DNA from: Planococcus ruber
GTDB taxonomy: Bacteria > Bacillota > Bacilli > Bacillales_A > Planococcaceae
Length of the DNA stretch: 64,000 nucleotides
Assembly: GCF_022819085.1 (NCBI RefSeq)
Contig: NZ_JALHAG010000001.1
Location: 207,395 to 271,394, forward strand
Direction of reading: 5' to 3'
Shown: piece after piece, positions 25,491 to 34,699 of the stretch
How positions within the stretch are numbered: the first letter of the stretch is position 1
Layout: each line of letters starts with the position of its first letter
Position numbers and translations under genes: made by a program
The notes under the pieces: generated by a model
Told to the model about the DNA's origin: nothing
The model's input: the letters and a program-made list of their open reading frames with translations, nothing else
The model's database searches: none

Positions 25491-26459
25491 ATGGATATTT
25501 ACATGTTGCTGGGCCTTGGATTAGCGTTGCTCTTAACTGTTGTGTTAATGCCGATCTTTATCCCGCTATTAAAACGTATGAAGTTTGGGCAAAGCATCCG
25601 CGAAGAAGGACCTGAATCCCATATGAAGAAAACGGGGACACCTACCATGGGTGGCCTCGTATATTTGATTGCTATTATTGCGACTGTACTTATTGTGGCA
25701 ATGATTGCCGATGTTTTGACCGCTAAAGTATTTGTCTTATTGTTGGTATTGTTCGGGTTCGGCCTGATCGGATTCCTGGACGATTTCATCAAAGTGGTTT
25801 TGAAAAGAAACTTGGGATTGACCTCCCTCCAAAAATTGATCGGTCAAATCGTCATCGCGGCCATCTCCTTTTTCTTGCTGAACGGCGTTGGATTTGATAC
25901 GGCTGTATCGATTCCATTCACATCCGTTTCACTTGAACTGTCGATGGTATATGTATTGTTCATGATTTTCTGGCTGGTTGGCTTCTCGAACGCGGTCAAC
26001 TTGACAGACGGACTGGATGGCTTAGTCGCTGGAACAGCATCAATCGCATTTGCCGCTTATGGTGTTCTTGCCATTATGCAAGACGAAACGGGAATTGCCA
26101 TTTTCACTTTTTCCGTAACGGGTGCGTTACTGGGATTCCTTGTCTTTAACAAGTATCCTGCAAAAGTATTTATGGGCGATACCGGATCCCTGGCACTGGG
26201 CGGGGCTTTGGCGATGGTTTCGATTTTATTGAAACAGGAATTGCTGTTATTGCTGATCGGCCTGGTATTTGTAATTGAAACCCTGTCTGTTATTTTACAG
26301 GTCGGCAGCTTTAAATTAAGAAAGAAACGCATTTTCAAAATGAGCCCGATTCATCATCATTTCGAATTGAGCGGATGGTCAGAATGGAAAGTAGTAACAG
26401 TCTTTTGGCTAGTAGGGCTTATCGCAGCAGTTATTGCAATTGCTTTGGAGGTAATGTAA
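25491..26459 (+). CDS. mraY: Phospho-N-acetylmuramoyl-pentapeptide-transferase
   Basis: A 322-residue membrane enzyme that makes lipid I from UDP-MurNAc-pentapeptide and undecaprenyl phosphate. About ten helices are visible. The catalytic motifs FLDDFIK (around residue 95), NLTDGLDGL (around 169) and the cytoplasmic triple-His loop PIHHHFE (around 285) are present, with [12 protein letters not shown] near 227. An AAAGGAG site precedes the ATG. It follows pbpB by 24 bases with no remnant of spoVD or murE, and abuts murD. Confidence 0.97.
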   Translation: MDIYMLLGLGLALLLTVVLMPIFIPLLKRMKFGQSIREEGPESHMKKTGTPTMGGLVYLIAIIATVLIVAMIADVLTAKVFVLLLVLFGFGLIGFLDDFIKVVLKRNLGLTSLQKLIGQIVIAAISFFLLNGVGFDTAVSIPFTSVSLELSMVYVLFMIFWLVGFSNAVNLTDGLDGLVAGTASIAFAAYGVLAIMQDETGIAIFTFSVTGALLGFLVFNKYPAKVFMGDTGSLALGGALAMVSILLKQELLLLLIGLVFVIETLSVILQVGSFKLRKKRIFKMSPIHHHFELSGWSEWKVVTVFWLVGLIAAVIAIALEVM

Positions 26460-27824
26460 ATGAAACAGATTCCGGAACTTTATCATAAAAAAGTATTAGT
26501 GCTTGGACTTGCGAAAAGCGGATTTACAGCAGCCCGGATTTTGCATGGCTTGGGCGCTTTTGTAACCGTCAATGATTCCAAACGATTCGAAGAAAACCCT
26601 GAAGCCCAGGATTTGCTGAATTTAGGCGTCACGGTCATCTGCGGCCGCCATCCGGAAGATTTGCTCGATGAAGGGTTTGAGCTGGTCGTTAAAAACCCGG
26701 GCATCCCTTATACCAATGTGCTGATCCGTTCAGCGCTGGAAAAAGGAATCCCCGTTTGGACAGAGATTGAACTGGCTTATTTGATCAGCGAAGCGCCATT
26801 TATCGGCATTACAGGATCTAATGGCAAAACGACGACAACGACGCTGCTCTTCCACATGCTGAACCAGGATGAGAAGAAGCCGTTAATCGCTGGGAATATC
26901 GGAACAGTGGCAAGCGGTGTAGCTGAAAAAGCGGTAGAGAAGAACGTCATCGTAACAGAACTTTCTTCCTTCCAGCTAAAAGGGACGGTAGACTTCCGCC
27001 CGCGCATCGCCATTATCACCAATCTTTACGAAGCGCATTTGGATTATCACGGCTCCATCGAAGACTATAATGCTTCCAAAATGAAAATCACGCAAAATCA
27101 GACGGCGGAAGATTATTTCATTTACAATGCCGATCAGCCCGTGCTTTCTGCGTATGCTGCAAAAAGCAAAGCACAGCTCGTGCCGTTCACTTTAAAAGGC
27201 AAAACGGAAAAAAGCATCAGTGCCGATGACGAATTCATTTATTGGCAAGGCGAAAAAATAATGGAACGCTCAAAAATCATGTTGGGCGGACAGCATAATC
27301 TTGAAAATATATTGGCGGCAACAGCGGCTACTTTGCTTTGGGGCGGTACAAAGGAAACCATCGTCCGTGTACTATCGTCCTTTACAGGGGTCAAGCACCG
27401 TTCCCAATTCATCGTTTCGTGGAAAGGCCGCAAATTCTACAATGATTCCAAGGCCACAAATGCTTTGGCGACTAAAAGTGCTTTAGAAGCGTTTCCAAGC
27501 AATGTGATTTTGCTGGCCGGCGGACTGGAACGCAAACATTCTCTTGAAGAATTGCGGCCTTATATGGATCGGGTAAAAGCATTGATCACGTTCGGCGAAA
27601 CAGCTGACCGCTTTGCAGAGTTTGCAGGAGAGTGCGGAGTGCCGGCAATCGAAAAAGTGGCGAATATGGATGAAGCAGTTGGACAAGCGGTCGAATATTC
27701 AGCAGATGGAGATACGATCCTGCTGTCTCCTGCTTGTGCGAGCTGGGATCAATATGAAAGTTTTGAAATTCGCGGGGATGCGTTCATAGACGCGGTCCGT
27801 AAAGTAACGGAAGCAAACGACTAA
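26460..27824 (+). CDS. murD: UDP-N-acetylmuramoylalanine--D-glutamate ligase
   Basis: A 454-residue cytoplasmic Mur ligase that adds D-glutamate to UDP-MurNAc-L-Ala. The three Mur domains are present. The ATP P-loop GSNGKTTT is at about residues 119-126, the KHRSQF motif near 312, and YNDSKATN near 328. It starts on the base after the mraY stop, with GGAGG inside mraY. In B. subtilis spoVE and murG come next; here divIB follows after 19 bases. Confidence 0.97.
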   Translation: MKQIPELYHKKVLVLGLAKSGFTAARILHGLGAFVTVNDSKRFEENPEAQDLLNLGVTVICGRHPEDLLDEGFELVVKNPGIPYTNVLIRSALEKGIPVWTEIELAYLISEAPFIGITGSNGKTTTTTLLFHMLNQDEKKPLIAGNIGTVASGVAEKAVEKNVIVTELSSFQLKGTVDFRPRIAIITNLYEAHLDYHGSIEDYNASKMKITQNQTAEDYFIYNADQPVLSAYAAKSKAQLVPFTLKGKTEKSISADDEFIYWQGEKIMERSKIMLGGQHNLENILAATAATLLWGGTKETIVRVLSSFTGVKHRSQFIVSWKGRKFYNDSKATNALATKSALEAFPSNVILLAGGLERKHSLEELRPYMDRVKALITFGETADRFAEFAGECGVPAIEKVANMDEAVGQAVEYSADGDTILLSPACASWDQYESFEIRGDAFIDAVRKVTEAND

Positions 27825-27843
27825 AGGGAAAGGAGCAGCAATT

Positions 27844-28644
27844 ATGGACAAAGTGATTGATATCGAAGAACGCATCCCGACGCTTCGAGAGCGGCGGAAA
27901 AAAAGAACCAATCGCAAGTTCGTTGCCTTGCTGTTACTTTTTCTTCTATTGCTTGCCATTCTCATTTATAGCCAAACGAAATATAGTGAGATCCAAACAA
28001 TCACGGTCGAAGGCGCGGAACTTTACGGTGAAGAAGAATACCAGGAAATCAGTGAACTTTCGATAGGCGATTCGATGTGGTCGTTTACGGAAGGGGAAGC
28101 TGAAGAAAAATTGAATAGCCTTGAATGGATAGAGCAGGCTGAAGTTCAGAAAAAATGGCTGACCGGTGTTACTATCCAAATTAAGGAATTCGAGAAGATC
28201 GGCTATCTAGATCAGGGCAATAGCTATCAAATGCTGCTTTCCAATGGCTATGCCTTGGATAAGGCGATTTCTGTAGTCGACGGCCCCATCTTTTCAAATT
28301 TCGAAACGCAGGAAACGAAAGAGGAGCTGGTTTCTCAATTGGCCGAAGTCGATTCGGAAGTCTTTAACTTGATCTCCCAGGTGATTTTAGATCCAAGTGA
28401 TAAAGAGGCAGCCTTTGTTACCTTGTACATGTCTGATGGCAATGAAGTAAGAGGGATTTTGCAGGGCCTTGCCGAGAAGTTGAATTATTATCCATCGGTC
28501 ATTGCACAGCTGGAAGACGGGCAAAAAGGGGTCATCGATATGGAAGTCGGAATCTTTTTCCGGTCCTATGATGATGTCTATGGCCCGCCGAAGGAAGGTG
28601 ACGATATTGAAGAAGCAGAACAACCAGAAGAAGCCGGAGAATAA
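27844..28644 (+). CDS. divIB: Cell division protein DivIB (FtsQ)
   Basis: A 266-residue bitopic protein. The cytoplasmic N-terminus is basic (RERRKKRTNRK), the transmembrane helix spans about residues 26-44, and a POTRA domain follows (about 48-118, starting IQTITVEGAELYG). The beta domain runs to about 245, with a short acidic tail. It forms a complex with FtsL and DivIC that regulates PBP2B. The ATG has AAAGGAG upstream. The end of the gene overlaps the next gene by 38 bases. Confidence 0.93.
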   Translation: MDKVIDIEERIPTLRERRKKRTNRKFVALLLLFLLLLAILIYSQTKYSEIQTITVEGAELYGEEEYQEISELSIGDSMWSFTEGEAEEKLNSLEWIEQAEVQKKWLTGVTIQIKEFEKIGYLDQGNSYQMLLSNGYALDKAISVVDGPIFSNFETQETKEELVSQLAEVDSEVFNLISQVILDPSDKEAAFVTLYMSDGNEVRGILQGLAEKLNYYPSVIAQLEDGQKGVIDMEVGIFFRSYDDVYGPPKEGDDIEEAEQPEEAGE

Positions 28645-29347
28645 GCGCTATCGTTTCAGCAAATCGATTGTTTTCTCACTCGTCTTTCTTGTGCTCGGGT
28701 TTATTATGGCCTACTCCTACAGTTTGTCGCAGGCAAAACAAGAGGCTTCGGAATTTACGGGAGGCGCATTTTCCCAAGAAGAAGAGCGGGTTAGGGAAGA
28801 ATTGATTGAGCAGCAGGAGCGCAATAAAGAGCTTCGTGCAGAAATTGAAGAAAAGCAGAAAAGCGTCCAGCAATTCGAGCAGTCCTTCGCAGATGGGGAA
28901 GAGCATTTTGCCGACTATGCGGAAGAAGCGGAAGCGCTGCGCTTGTATTTAGGGGTATTGCCAGTCGAAGGAAACGGATTGAAAGTGACGCTTCAAGACG
29001 GCGAATACAATTCAGATTCGGCTAATCCCAATGATTACATTGTCCACGAAAGCCATGTCTTCCAAGTCATCAACGAACTTTACATATCCGGTGCTGAAGC
29101 GATTGCGATTAACGGACAGCGCATCCATGCGAACTCCTATATCGTCTGCACTGGTCCGGTGATTACAGTCGACGGCGTTCAATATCCGGCGCCATTTACG
29201 ATTGAAGCCATCGGTGAATCGGATGCTTTGGAATCGTCGATGAAATTGGCGGGCGGGGTCATGGACCAATTAGTCAATGACAATATCATCGTAACGATGG
29301 ATGCGGGACAAAAAATCACGATGCCAGCATTGTTAACAGAATCATAA
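28607..29347 (+). CDS. ylxW: DUF881 family protein, YlxW-like
   Basis: A 246-residue membrane-anchored protein. It has a basic N-terminus, a transmembrane segment at about 20-38, a Glu-rich coiled coil at about 50-105, and an extracytoplasmic DUF881 domain to the end (GAEAIAINGQRI around 165). Two DUF881 genes, ylxW and ylxX, stand at this spot in B. subtilis; their role is unknown. I choose TTG at 28607 behind GGAAGGTGA, inside divIB, because the longer in-frame version from 28502 adds residues unlike the family. Confidence 0.85.
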   Translation: MKKQNNQKKPENKRYRFSKSIVFSLVFLVLGFIMAYSYSLSQAKQEASEFTGGAFSQEEERVREELIEQQERNKELRAEIEEKQKSVQQFEQSFADGEEHFADYAEEAEALRLYLGVLPVEGNGLKVTLQDGEYNSDSANPNDYIVHESHVFQVINELYISGAEAIAINGQRIHANSYIVCTGPVITVDGVQYPAPFTIEAIGESDALESSMKLAGGVMDQLVNDNIIVTMDAGQKITMPALLTES

Positions 29348-29363
29348 TTGAGGGGGGAGTTGC

Positions 29364-30080
29364 ATGAAAAGGAAAATCTTTTCCCGGTTTTCAATCATAT
29401 TGTTTGTCATTGGATTGATGACAGCTATTCAATATAATACGATCAATGAACCTGATTCCAGGGATACACGCGATGTTTGGGAAATCAGGCAAGAGCTTTC
29501 AAGGGAAAAGCAACTCCACTCTGAATTATTATCAGAAGTCGGCTTACTTGATTCCACCTTATCGAAATACGACGAAATCTCCTCTGAAAGTCCGGAGCAG
29601 GCGCTGAAAGATACAGTTGAAGAGCTCAGGGGACTGGCGGGGCTTACCGAAATGACCGCAACGGGAATTGAAATGACGATTGAACCTTCTGCCGAAGCGG
29701 TAGCCTTTGGAGAAGAAATCGATTATATTGCTCCCGATCTGCTGATCCGTTTGGTAAATGAGATAAACCGCAATAATGGATTGTATGTCTCAGTCGATGG
29801 AAACCGGATAGTCAATACTACTGCCATCCGTGATATTAATGGCCTAACGACAGTCAATGCAATTCCGATACAAACGCCCCCTTTTAAAATTAAGATCGCT
29901 TCCAACTCGATGGAAGACACCGAAAAGTTGTATAATCATTTATTGTCATCGAGGATCTTGGACGATTTCTACATCGATAATTTATCGGTTGAAATTTCAG
30001 CGCCAAAAGAGCAAGTGACCATTGAGCCTTATGAGAAGGAACTCAATTATCGGCATTTGAAAATAGCGGAGGAGGAATAG
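29364..30080 (+). CDS. ylxX: DUF881 family protein, YlxX-like
   Basis: A 238-residue paralogue of the preceding gene, with an N-terminal membrane segment (about 6-22), a coiled coil (about 38-65) and a DUF881 domain (about 80-225; NGLYVSVDGNRIVN around 136). The tandem arrangement divIB-DUF881-DUF881-sbp-ftsA is shared with B. subtilis. The location suggests a link with division or the envelope, but no function is established. A GGGGGAG site precedes the ATG. Confidence 0.86.
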   Translation: MKRKIFSRFSIILFVIGLMTAIQYNTINEPDSRDTRDVWEIRQELSREKQLHSELLSEVGLLDSTLSKYDEISSESPEQALKDTVEELRGLAGLTEMTATGIEMTIEPSAEAVAFGEEIDYIAPDLLIRLVNEINRNNGLYVSVDGNRIVNTTAIRDINGLTTVNAIPIQTPPFKIKIASNSMEDTEKLYNHLLSSRILDDFYIDNLSVEISAPKEQVTIEPYEKELNYRHLKIAEEE

Positions 30081-30082
30081 CA

Positions 30083-30448
30083 ATGTGGTTATCAATTTTA
30101 GGGTTGATCTTGGGCATTTCGCTTGGCTTGCTGACGGATATCCAAATTCCTCCGGAGTATGCGAACTATTTGTCGATAGCCGTCTTGGCGTCATTGGACA
30201 CTTTGTTTGGAGGAATCCGGGCGCATTTGCAGCAAGTCTACGATGATAAAGTATTTGTTTCCGGCTTTTTCTTCAATATCATTCTTGCGGCCGGACTGGC
30301 TTTCCTGGGCGTCCACTTAGGCGTCGATCTGTATTTGGCAGCCATCTTCGCTTTTGGGGTTCGATTATTCCAAAATATCGCGGTCATTCGCCGAATCATT
30401 TTGGCAAAATGGGCTGAAAAAAAGCATGTGAGCGAAACACCCAGTTAA
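30083..30448 (+). CDS. sbp: Small basic protein Sbp (DUF1290)
   Basis: A 121-residue membrane protein of the DUF1290 family with three to four hydrophobic segments (about 3-22, 30-48, 62-80 and 84-105). A short basic C-terminus, RRIILAKWAEKK, follows. It is named for its charge in B. subtilis, where it precedes ftsA; no function is known. It starts three bases after the ylxX stop, with GGAGGAA inside that gene. Confidence 0.88.
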   Translation: MWLSILGLILGISLGLLTDIQIPPEYANYLSIAVLASLDTLFGGIRAHLQQVYDDKVFVSGFFFNIILAAGLAFLGVHLGVDLYLAAIFAFGVRLFQNIAVIRRIILAKWAEKKHVSETPS

Positions 30449-30549
30449 ATTGAAGGAAAATTTACAAAGTTGCTCTATTTTACTTAGACAAGGCGTACAA
30501 TTTACAATAGAATGTATGTAACAGCAGTTTATTAAGGAGGTGCCACGAA

Positions 30550-31833
30550 TTGAGTCAATCAGAATTATATGTAAGCTTAGATATCGGTTCGTCATCCGTG
30601 AAAGTTTTAATCGGAGAAATGGCCAATAAGTCGTTGCATGTCATCGGCGTAGGAAATGTAAAATCCAGTGGAATAAAAAAAGGTGCGATTGTTGATATAG
30701 ATGCTACAGTCCAATCGATAAAAAAAGCAGTAGACCAAGCGGAGCGCATGATCGGCAAATCCATCCATGAAGTGGTGTTGGGGATTCCTGCTAATAAGGC
30801 AATGCTTCAGCCCGTAAAAGGCGTGGTAGCAGTCAACAGCGAGAACCGCGAAATTTCAGACGATGATCTGGACCGGGTGTTGGATGCTGCACAAGTGATT
30901 TCAATTCCGCCGGAGCGCGAGCTTGTCAACATCATTCCAAAACAATACATCGTTGACCATTTGGATGAAATTAAAGATCCAAGAGGCATGATCGGGATTC
31001 GTCTTGAAATGGATGGTACAATGGTAACAACTTCCAAGACGATTTTACACAATGTATTGAGATGCGTTGAACGTGCAGGCCTGCAAATCAGAGACATCTA
31101 TGTCCAGCCTTTAGTGGCCGGATACTATGCTTTGACTGAGGATGAAAAAAACCATGGCACCGCTTGCATTGATATCGGTGGAGGCTCCACTTCAATCGCG
31201 ATCTTCCAAGATGGCCATTTGACAGCTTCATCTGTCATCCCGGTCGGAGGCGACCATGTTACAAAAGACCTTTCAATCGTGTTGAAAACGCCGACTGAGC
31301 AAGCAGAAAAAATCAAATTGGAATACGGCCATGCGTTCTATGATGATGCATCGGAAGACGAACTTTTTGAGGTTCCTGTGATCGGATCGGAAACGAAAGA
31401 GCAATACAGCCAAAAATACATATCTGAAATAATCGGAGTTCGCCTGGAAGAACTTTTCGAACTGATTTTAGATGAGCTTTACCGGCTTGGGGTCCAGGAC
31501 CTTCCAGGAGGCATCGTCCTAACCGGCGGAATGGCGAAGTTAGAAGGATTGTCTGAACTCGCGCGCCACATTCTTCAAACGCGTGTGCGTCTGTTCGTAC
31601 CAGAATTCATCGGTGTGCGAGAGCCGCAGTATACGACGGCTGTCGGATTGATCCAATACGCGTATATGGAAGACATGTTCTATGGGCGTGTTGGCAGCGG
31701 AGCCGCGTTGTCCGAGTCAGTTAAAATCGAGCAAGAGCAGCAGCATCAGCCTAAAAAGCAAAAACCGGCTAAACCGGAAAGTGAAGGCGTAGTCACAAAA
31801 GCCAAAAAGATATTCGATCGATTTTTTGAATAA
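30550..31833 (+). CDS. ftsA: Cell division protein FtsA
   Basis: A 427-residue actin-family ATPase that tethers FtsZ to the membrane. The phosphate-1 motif SLDIGSSSVKVLIG starts at residue 9. The 1C domain follows at about 85-165, and the second phosphate and adenosine motifs (CIDIGGGSTSIAIF around 206, GIVLTGGMAKLEG around 320) are present. The C-terminal amphipathic helix is AKKIFDRFFE, after a Gln/Lys-rich linker. The start is TTG at 30550 with AAGGAGGTG. The 100 bases upstream may hold a weak promoter, but I could not fix one with good spacing. Confidence 0.96.
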   Translation: MSQSELYVSLDIGSSSVKVLIGEMANKSLHVIGVGNVKSSGIKKGAIVDIDATVQSIKKAVDQAERMIGKSIHEVVLGIPANKAMLQPVKGVVAVNSENREISDDDLDRVLDAAQVISIPPERELVNIIPKQYIVDHLDEIKDPRGMIGIRLEMDGTMVTTSKTILHNVLRCVERAGLQIRDIYVQPLVAGYYALTEDEKNHGTACIDIGGGSTSIAIFQDGHLTASSVIPVGGDHVTKDLSIVLKTPTEQAEKIKLEYGHAFYDDASEDELFEVPVIGSETKEQYSQKYISEIIGVRLEELFELILDELYRLGVQDLPGGIVLTGGMAKLEGLSELARHILQTRVRLFVPEFIGVREPQYTTAVGLIQYAYMEDMFYGRVGSGAALSESVKIEQEQQHQPKKQKPAKPESEGVVTKAKKIFDRFFE

Positions 31834-31891
31834 AATGAATATTGTTCCATGCTTCTGATGGTGAGGCAGAGCAATTTTAGGAGGAAAAAGA

Positions 31892-33076
31892 ATGTTGGAA
31901 TTTGATACATCAGTTGATGCATTGGCAGTTATTAAAGTAATCGGCGTCGGCGGCGGCGGAAACAACGCCGTTAACCGCATGATCGAACACGGTGTTCAAG
32001 GCGTGGATTTCATCGCCGTAAATACGGATGCGCAGGCATTGAATCTTTCCCAGGCGGAAGTTCGCCTTCAAATTGGCGGAAAGTTAACTCGTGGGCTAGG
32101 GGCCGGAGCTAATCCTGAAGTCGGGAAAAAAGCGGCTGAAGAAAGCAAGGAACAGATCGAAGAAGCACTGCGCGGAGCGGATATGGTTTTCGTCACAGCG
32201 GGAATGGGCGGCGGTACAGGAACTGGAGCAGCTCCGGTCATTGCCGGAATCGCTAAAGAACTTGGCGCTTTGACTGTAGGGGTCGTAACGCGTCCATTTA
32301 CGTTTGAAGGCCGTAAACGCTCTACTCAGGCAATCAGCGGAATCAGTACGATGAAAGAATCAGTAGATACGCTAATCGTTATTCCAAACGACCGTTTGCT
32401 TGAAATCGTAGATAAGAGCACACCGATGCTTGAAGCTTTCCGCGAAGCGGATAATGTTCTACGCCAAGGTGTGCAAGGGATTTCAGATTTGATCGCAGTA
32501 CCTGGTCTGATCAACCTCGACTTTGCGGATGTTAAAACGATCATGTCAAACAAAGGCTCCGCTTTAATGGGTATCGGTGTTTCATCAGGCGAGAACCGTG
32601 CTTCTGAAGCAGCGAAAAAAGCGGTTTCCAGCCCATTGCTTGAAGTTTCAGTTGATGGCGCTAAAGGCGTTTTGATGAATATTACGGGCGGCTCTAATCT
32701 GAGCCTTTATGAAGTGCAGGAAGCTGCAGATATCGTTGCTTCTGCATCCGATGAAGATGTAAATATGATTTTCGGATCTGTCATCAATGATAATCTGAAA
32801 GATGAAATTGTTGTTACGGTTATCGCTACAGGATTCAACGAAGAACAATTGCAGCCGAGAACGCCAAGAGGATCCGGATTGAATTCTAGCAGAGTCCAAT
32901 CTATTCAACAGCAGACTCCGCCGCCATCGCTTCGTGAACAGCGCCGTGAAGAGCAGCGCCGCGAGGAGCAAGCTCCGGCATACCAGCAAGATCCTCAGCC
33001 GCAGCGCCAGGAAAAGCAGCACGACGATGCGCTTGATATTCCGACGTTCTTGCGCAATCGCCAAAAGAGACGTTAA
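31892..33076 (+). CDS. ftsZ: Cell division protein FtsZ
   Basis: A 394-residue tubulin-like GTPase that builds the Z-ring. The tubulin signature [10 protein letters not shown] begins around residue 106, and the T7 synergy loop with [11 protein letters not shown] lies around 207. A Gln/Arg/Pro-rich linker (about 318-375) leads to the conserved C-terminal peptide DIPTFLRNR plus a basic QKRR end. That peptide binds FtsA, SepF and other partners. A TAGGAGGAAA site precedes the ATG. It closes the dcw operon before a terminator. Confidence 0.98.
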   Translation: MLEFDTSVDALAVIKVIGVGGGGNNAVNRMIEHGVQGVDFIAVNTDAQALNLSQAEVRLQIGGKLTRGLGAGANPEVGKKAAEESKEQIEEALRGADMVFVTAGMGGGTGTGAAPVIAGIAKELGALTVGVVTRPFTFEGRKRSTQAISGISTMKESVDTLIVIPNDRLLEIVDKSTPMLEAFREADNVLRQGVQGISDLIAVPGLINLDFADVKTIMSNKGSALMGIGVSSGENRASEAAKKAVSSPLLEVSVDGAKGVLMNITGGSNLSLYEVQEAADIVASASDEDVNMIFGSVINDNLKDEIVVTVIATGFNEEQLQPRTPRGSGLNSSRVQSIQQQTPPPSLREQRREEQRREEQAPAYQQDPQPQRQEKQHDDALDIPTFLRNRQKRR

Positions 33077-33090
33077 TCATTGAATTCTAA

Positions 33091-33124
33091 ACAGCCGCCT
33101 ACCTAGTGGGCGGCTGTTTTTTTC
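33091..33124 (+). terminator. Terminator of the dcw operon after ftsZ
   Basis: ACAGCCGCC / GGCGGCTGT (33091-33099 with 33109-33117) is followed by seven T. Confidence 0.95.
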
Positions 33125-33195
33125 AAATAGGGCTTAATTGATAAATATCCCTGTCCTTGGTACAATAAATTGAACATCTATAGAAAAGTTGTGAA

Positions 33196-33870
33196 ATGAT
33201 GAAATCCATAAAACCAGTATTCGAAGAGATAAATAGTGAATTAGAAGGCATCCGGCCTGGCGTTGAAATCGTTGCAGTGACGAAGCAAGTGAGTGTGCAG
33301 CGTACGCTTGAAGCGATTGAAGCAGGCATCCGGCATTTAGGAGAAAACCGGCCGGAAGGTTTGAAAACTAAGCAGGACTCAATCGCTTCAGATGCAGTTT
33401 GGCATTTTATCGGAAATTTGCAGACGCGAAAAGTTCGCGATGTGATTGATCGCATCGATTACCTGCATTCATTAGACCGAATGAGCCTTGCAAAAGAAAT
33501 TGAAAAACGTGCAAGCAAACGGGTCAAATGCTTTGTCCAAGTGAACGTTTCGCAAGAAGAAACGAAAAGCGGCCTGCTTCCTGAAGAAACTTTGGCATTC
33601 ATTGAATCCTTGCAGTCTTTTGAGAAAATTGAAGTCGTGGGGCTAATGACCATGGCACCGAACACAGAAGATGAATCCGTGATCCGCAATGTGTTCAAAG
33701 GCTTAAAATCTCTTCAGCTTGAAATTGCATCAAAAGGATGGGCGCATGCACCCTGTACAGAATGTTCGATGGGCATGTCCAATGATTATTTGATCGCTGC
33801 TGAAGAAGGAGCAACTTTTGTCCGTATTGGAACTGCATTAGTAGGATCTGAAAGTGAGGCAACGGGATGA
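33196..33870 (+). CDS. ylmE: YggS family pyridoxal phosphate homeostasis protein
   Basis: A 224-residue PLP-binding protein of the PLPBP/YggS family with the alanine-racemase N-terminal TIM-barrel fold. The PLP lysine is in VAVTKQVS (about residue 27), and [18 protein letters not shown] and MGMSNDY are family motifs. It buffers free PLP in the cell. Two ATG codons (33196 and 33199) are possible and the ribosome site is weak. In B. subtilis sigE, sigG and ylmA-ylmD stand between ftsZ and this gene; only 119 bases remain here. Confidence 0.93.
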   Translation: MMKSIKPVFEEINSELEGIRPGVEIVAVTKQVSVQRTLEAIEAGIRHLGENRPEGLKTKQDSIASDAVWHFIGNLQTRKVRDVIDRIDYLHSLDRMSLAKEIEKRASKRVKCFVQVNVSQEETKSGLLPEETLAFIESLQSFEKIEVVGLMTMAPNTEDESVIRNVFKGLKSLQLEIASKGWAHAPCTECSMGMSNDYLIAAEEGATFVRIGTALVGSESEATG

Positions 33871-34352
33871 GCATTAAAAACAAATTCAAGAACTTCTTTT
33901 ATCTGGAAGAATATGAAGATGATGAGCCGATTCAGCAAGAGCCGAAGCCACAGCCGGCTCCACGCTATGAAAAACCGGCTGCAGCCCAGCAGGAAGTCCG
34001 AAAACCTTCTAAAGAACGGAGACAAAAAGCAGTGGAAAATGCAACCGCAACGCCTAACCTAGTCAGTTTGCAAAGTGCTGTGAAATCCTCAAAAGTGATT
34101 TTGGCAGAACCAAGAGTCTACGCCGAAGCTCAGGACATAGCCGAGAATTTGAAAAACAAAAGAGCCGTTGTGGTCAATCTGCAGCGCATTGAAAAAGACC
34201 AAGGCCTTCGCATCATCGATTTCCTTAGCGGAACGGTTTACGCGCTAGGCGGCGACATCCAGCGTATAGGGACTGACATCTTCCTATGTGTGCCGGACAC
34301 TGTTGAAGTCGACGGTGCCATTTCGGATTATTACTATGATGATCAACAATAA
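33867..34352 (+). CDS. sepF: Cell division protein SepF
   Basis: A 161-residue FtsZ-associated protein. The N-terminus [19 protein letters not shown] is the membrane-binding amphipathic helix. A Gln/Pro-rich linker (about 25-65) follows, then the DUF552 dimer domain (about 70-155; [10 protein letters not shown] and [15 protein letters not shown]). It bundles FtsZ filaments and anchors them beside FtsA. Its start overlaps the yggS stop in the ATGA pattern. Confidence 0.96.
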   Translation: MSIKNKFKNFFYLEEYEDDEPIQQEPKPQPAPRYEKPAAAQQEVRKPSKERRQKAVENATATPNLVSLQSAVKSSKVILAEPRVYAEAQDIAENLKNKRAVVVNLQRIEKDQGLRIIDFLSGTVYALGGDIQRIGTDIFLCVPDTVEVDGAISDYYYDDQQ

Positions 34353-34372
34353 AAGAGGTGCATGAAGAACCA

Positions 34373-34636
34373 ATGATAGCTATCGTAAATTTATTATTAG
34401 TTGCTATAAACATCTATTCGTTCATTTTAATTGCCAGTATCTTGATGAGCTGGCTGCCGAATGCGAAAGAGTCCGGTTTCGGAAGAATGCTTTCGAGCAT
34501 AACAGATCCTTACCTGGATATTTTCAGAAGGTTTATCCCGCCGCTAGGCATGATTGACTTTTCACCGATCGTTGCGATTTTTGCATTGAATTTGGCAAGC
34601 CGGGGAATCGTTGTTCTATTTAATTACTTTTATTAA
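34373..34636 (+). CDS. ylmG: YggT family membrane protein, YlmG
   Basis: An 87-residue protein of the YggT family with two hydrophobic helices (about 2-25 and 60-82) around a conserved loop with SWLPNAKES and DPYLDIFRRFIPPLG. The family is linked to division and osmotic tolerance in other bacteria; its exact function is unknown. I take ATG at 34373, which gives the usual membrane start. An in-frame GTG at 34358 falls inside the GAGGTG ribosome site. Confidence 0.9.
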   Translation: MIAIVNLLLVAINIYSFILIASILMSWLPNAKESGFGRMLSSITDPYLDIFRRFIPPLGMIDFSPIVAIFALNLASRGIVVLFNYFY

Positions 34637-34639
34637 TTA

Positions 34640-34661
34640 CCTCACAGTTGTGGGGTTTTTT
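34640..34661 (+). terminator. Short terminator-like hairpin between ylmG and ylmH
   Basis: CCTCAC pairs with GTGGGG (34640-34645 with 34650-34655) with one G-T pair, followed by six T. It may act as partial terminator inside the ylm operon and lower expression of ylmH. Confidence 0.65.
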
Positions 34662-34699
34662 ACTTGGCAGACCAATCGAAAACGAAAGGGGCACTTGGC

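Noticed and set aside
23103-27844. Deletion remnants or a frameshift in the shortened dcw cluster
   Set aside because: The gaps are 24 and 19 bases and all flanking genes are full length, so no pseudogene is present.
30449-30549. Promoter directly before ftsA
   Set aside because: TACAAT-like hexamers occur, but the candidate -35 boxes are at wrong distances (13 or 20 bases), so I could not support one.
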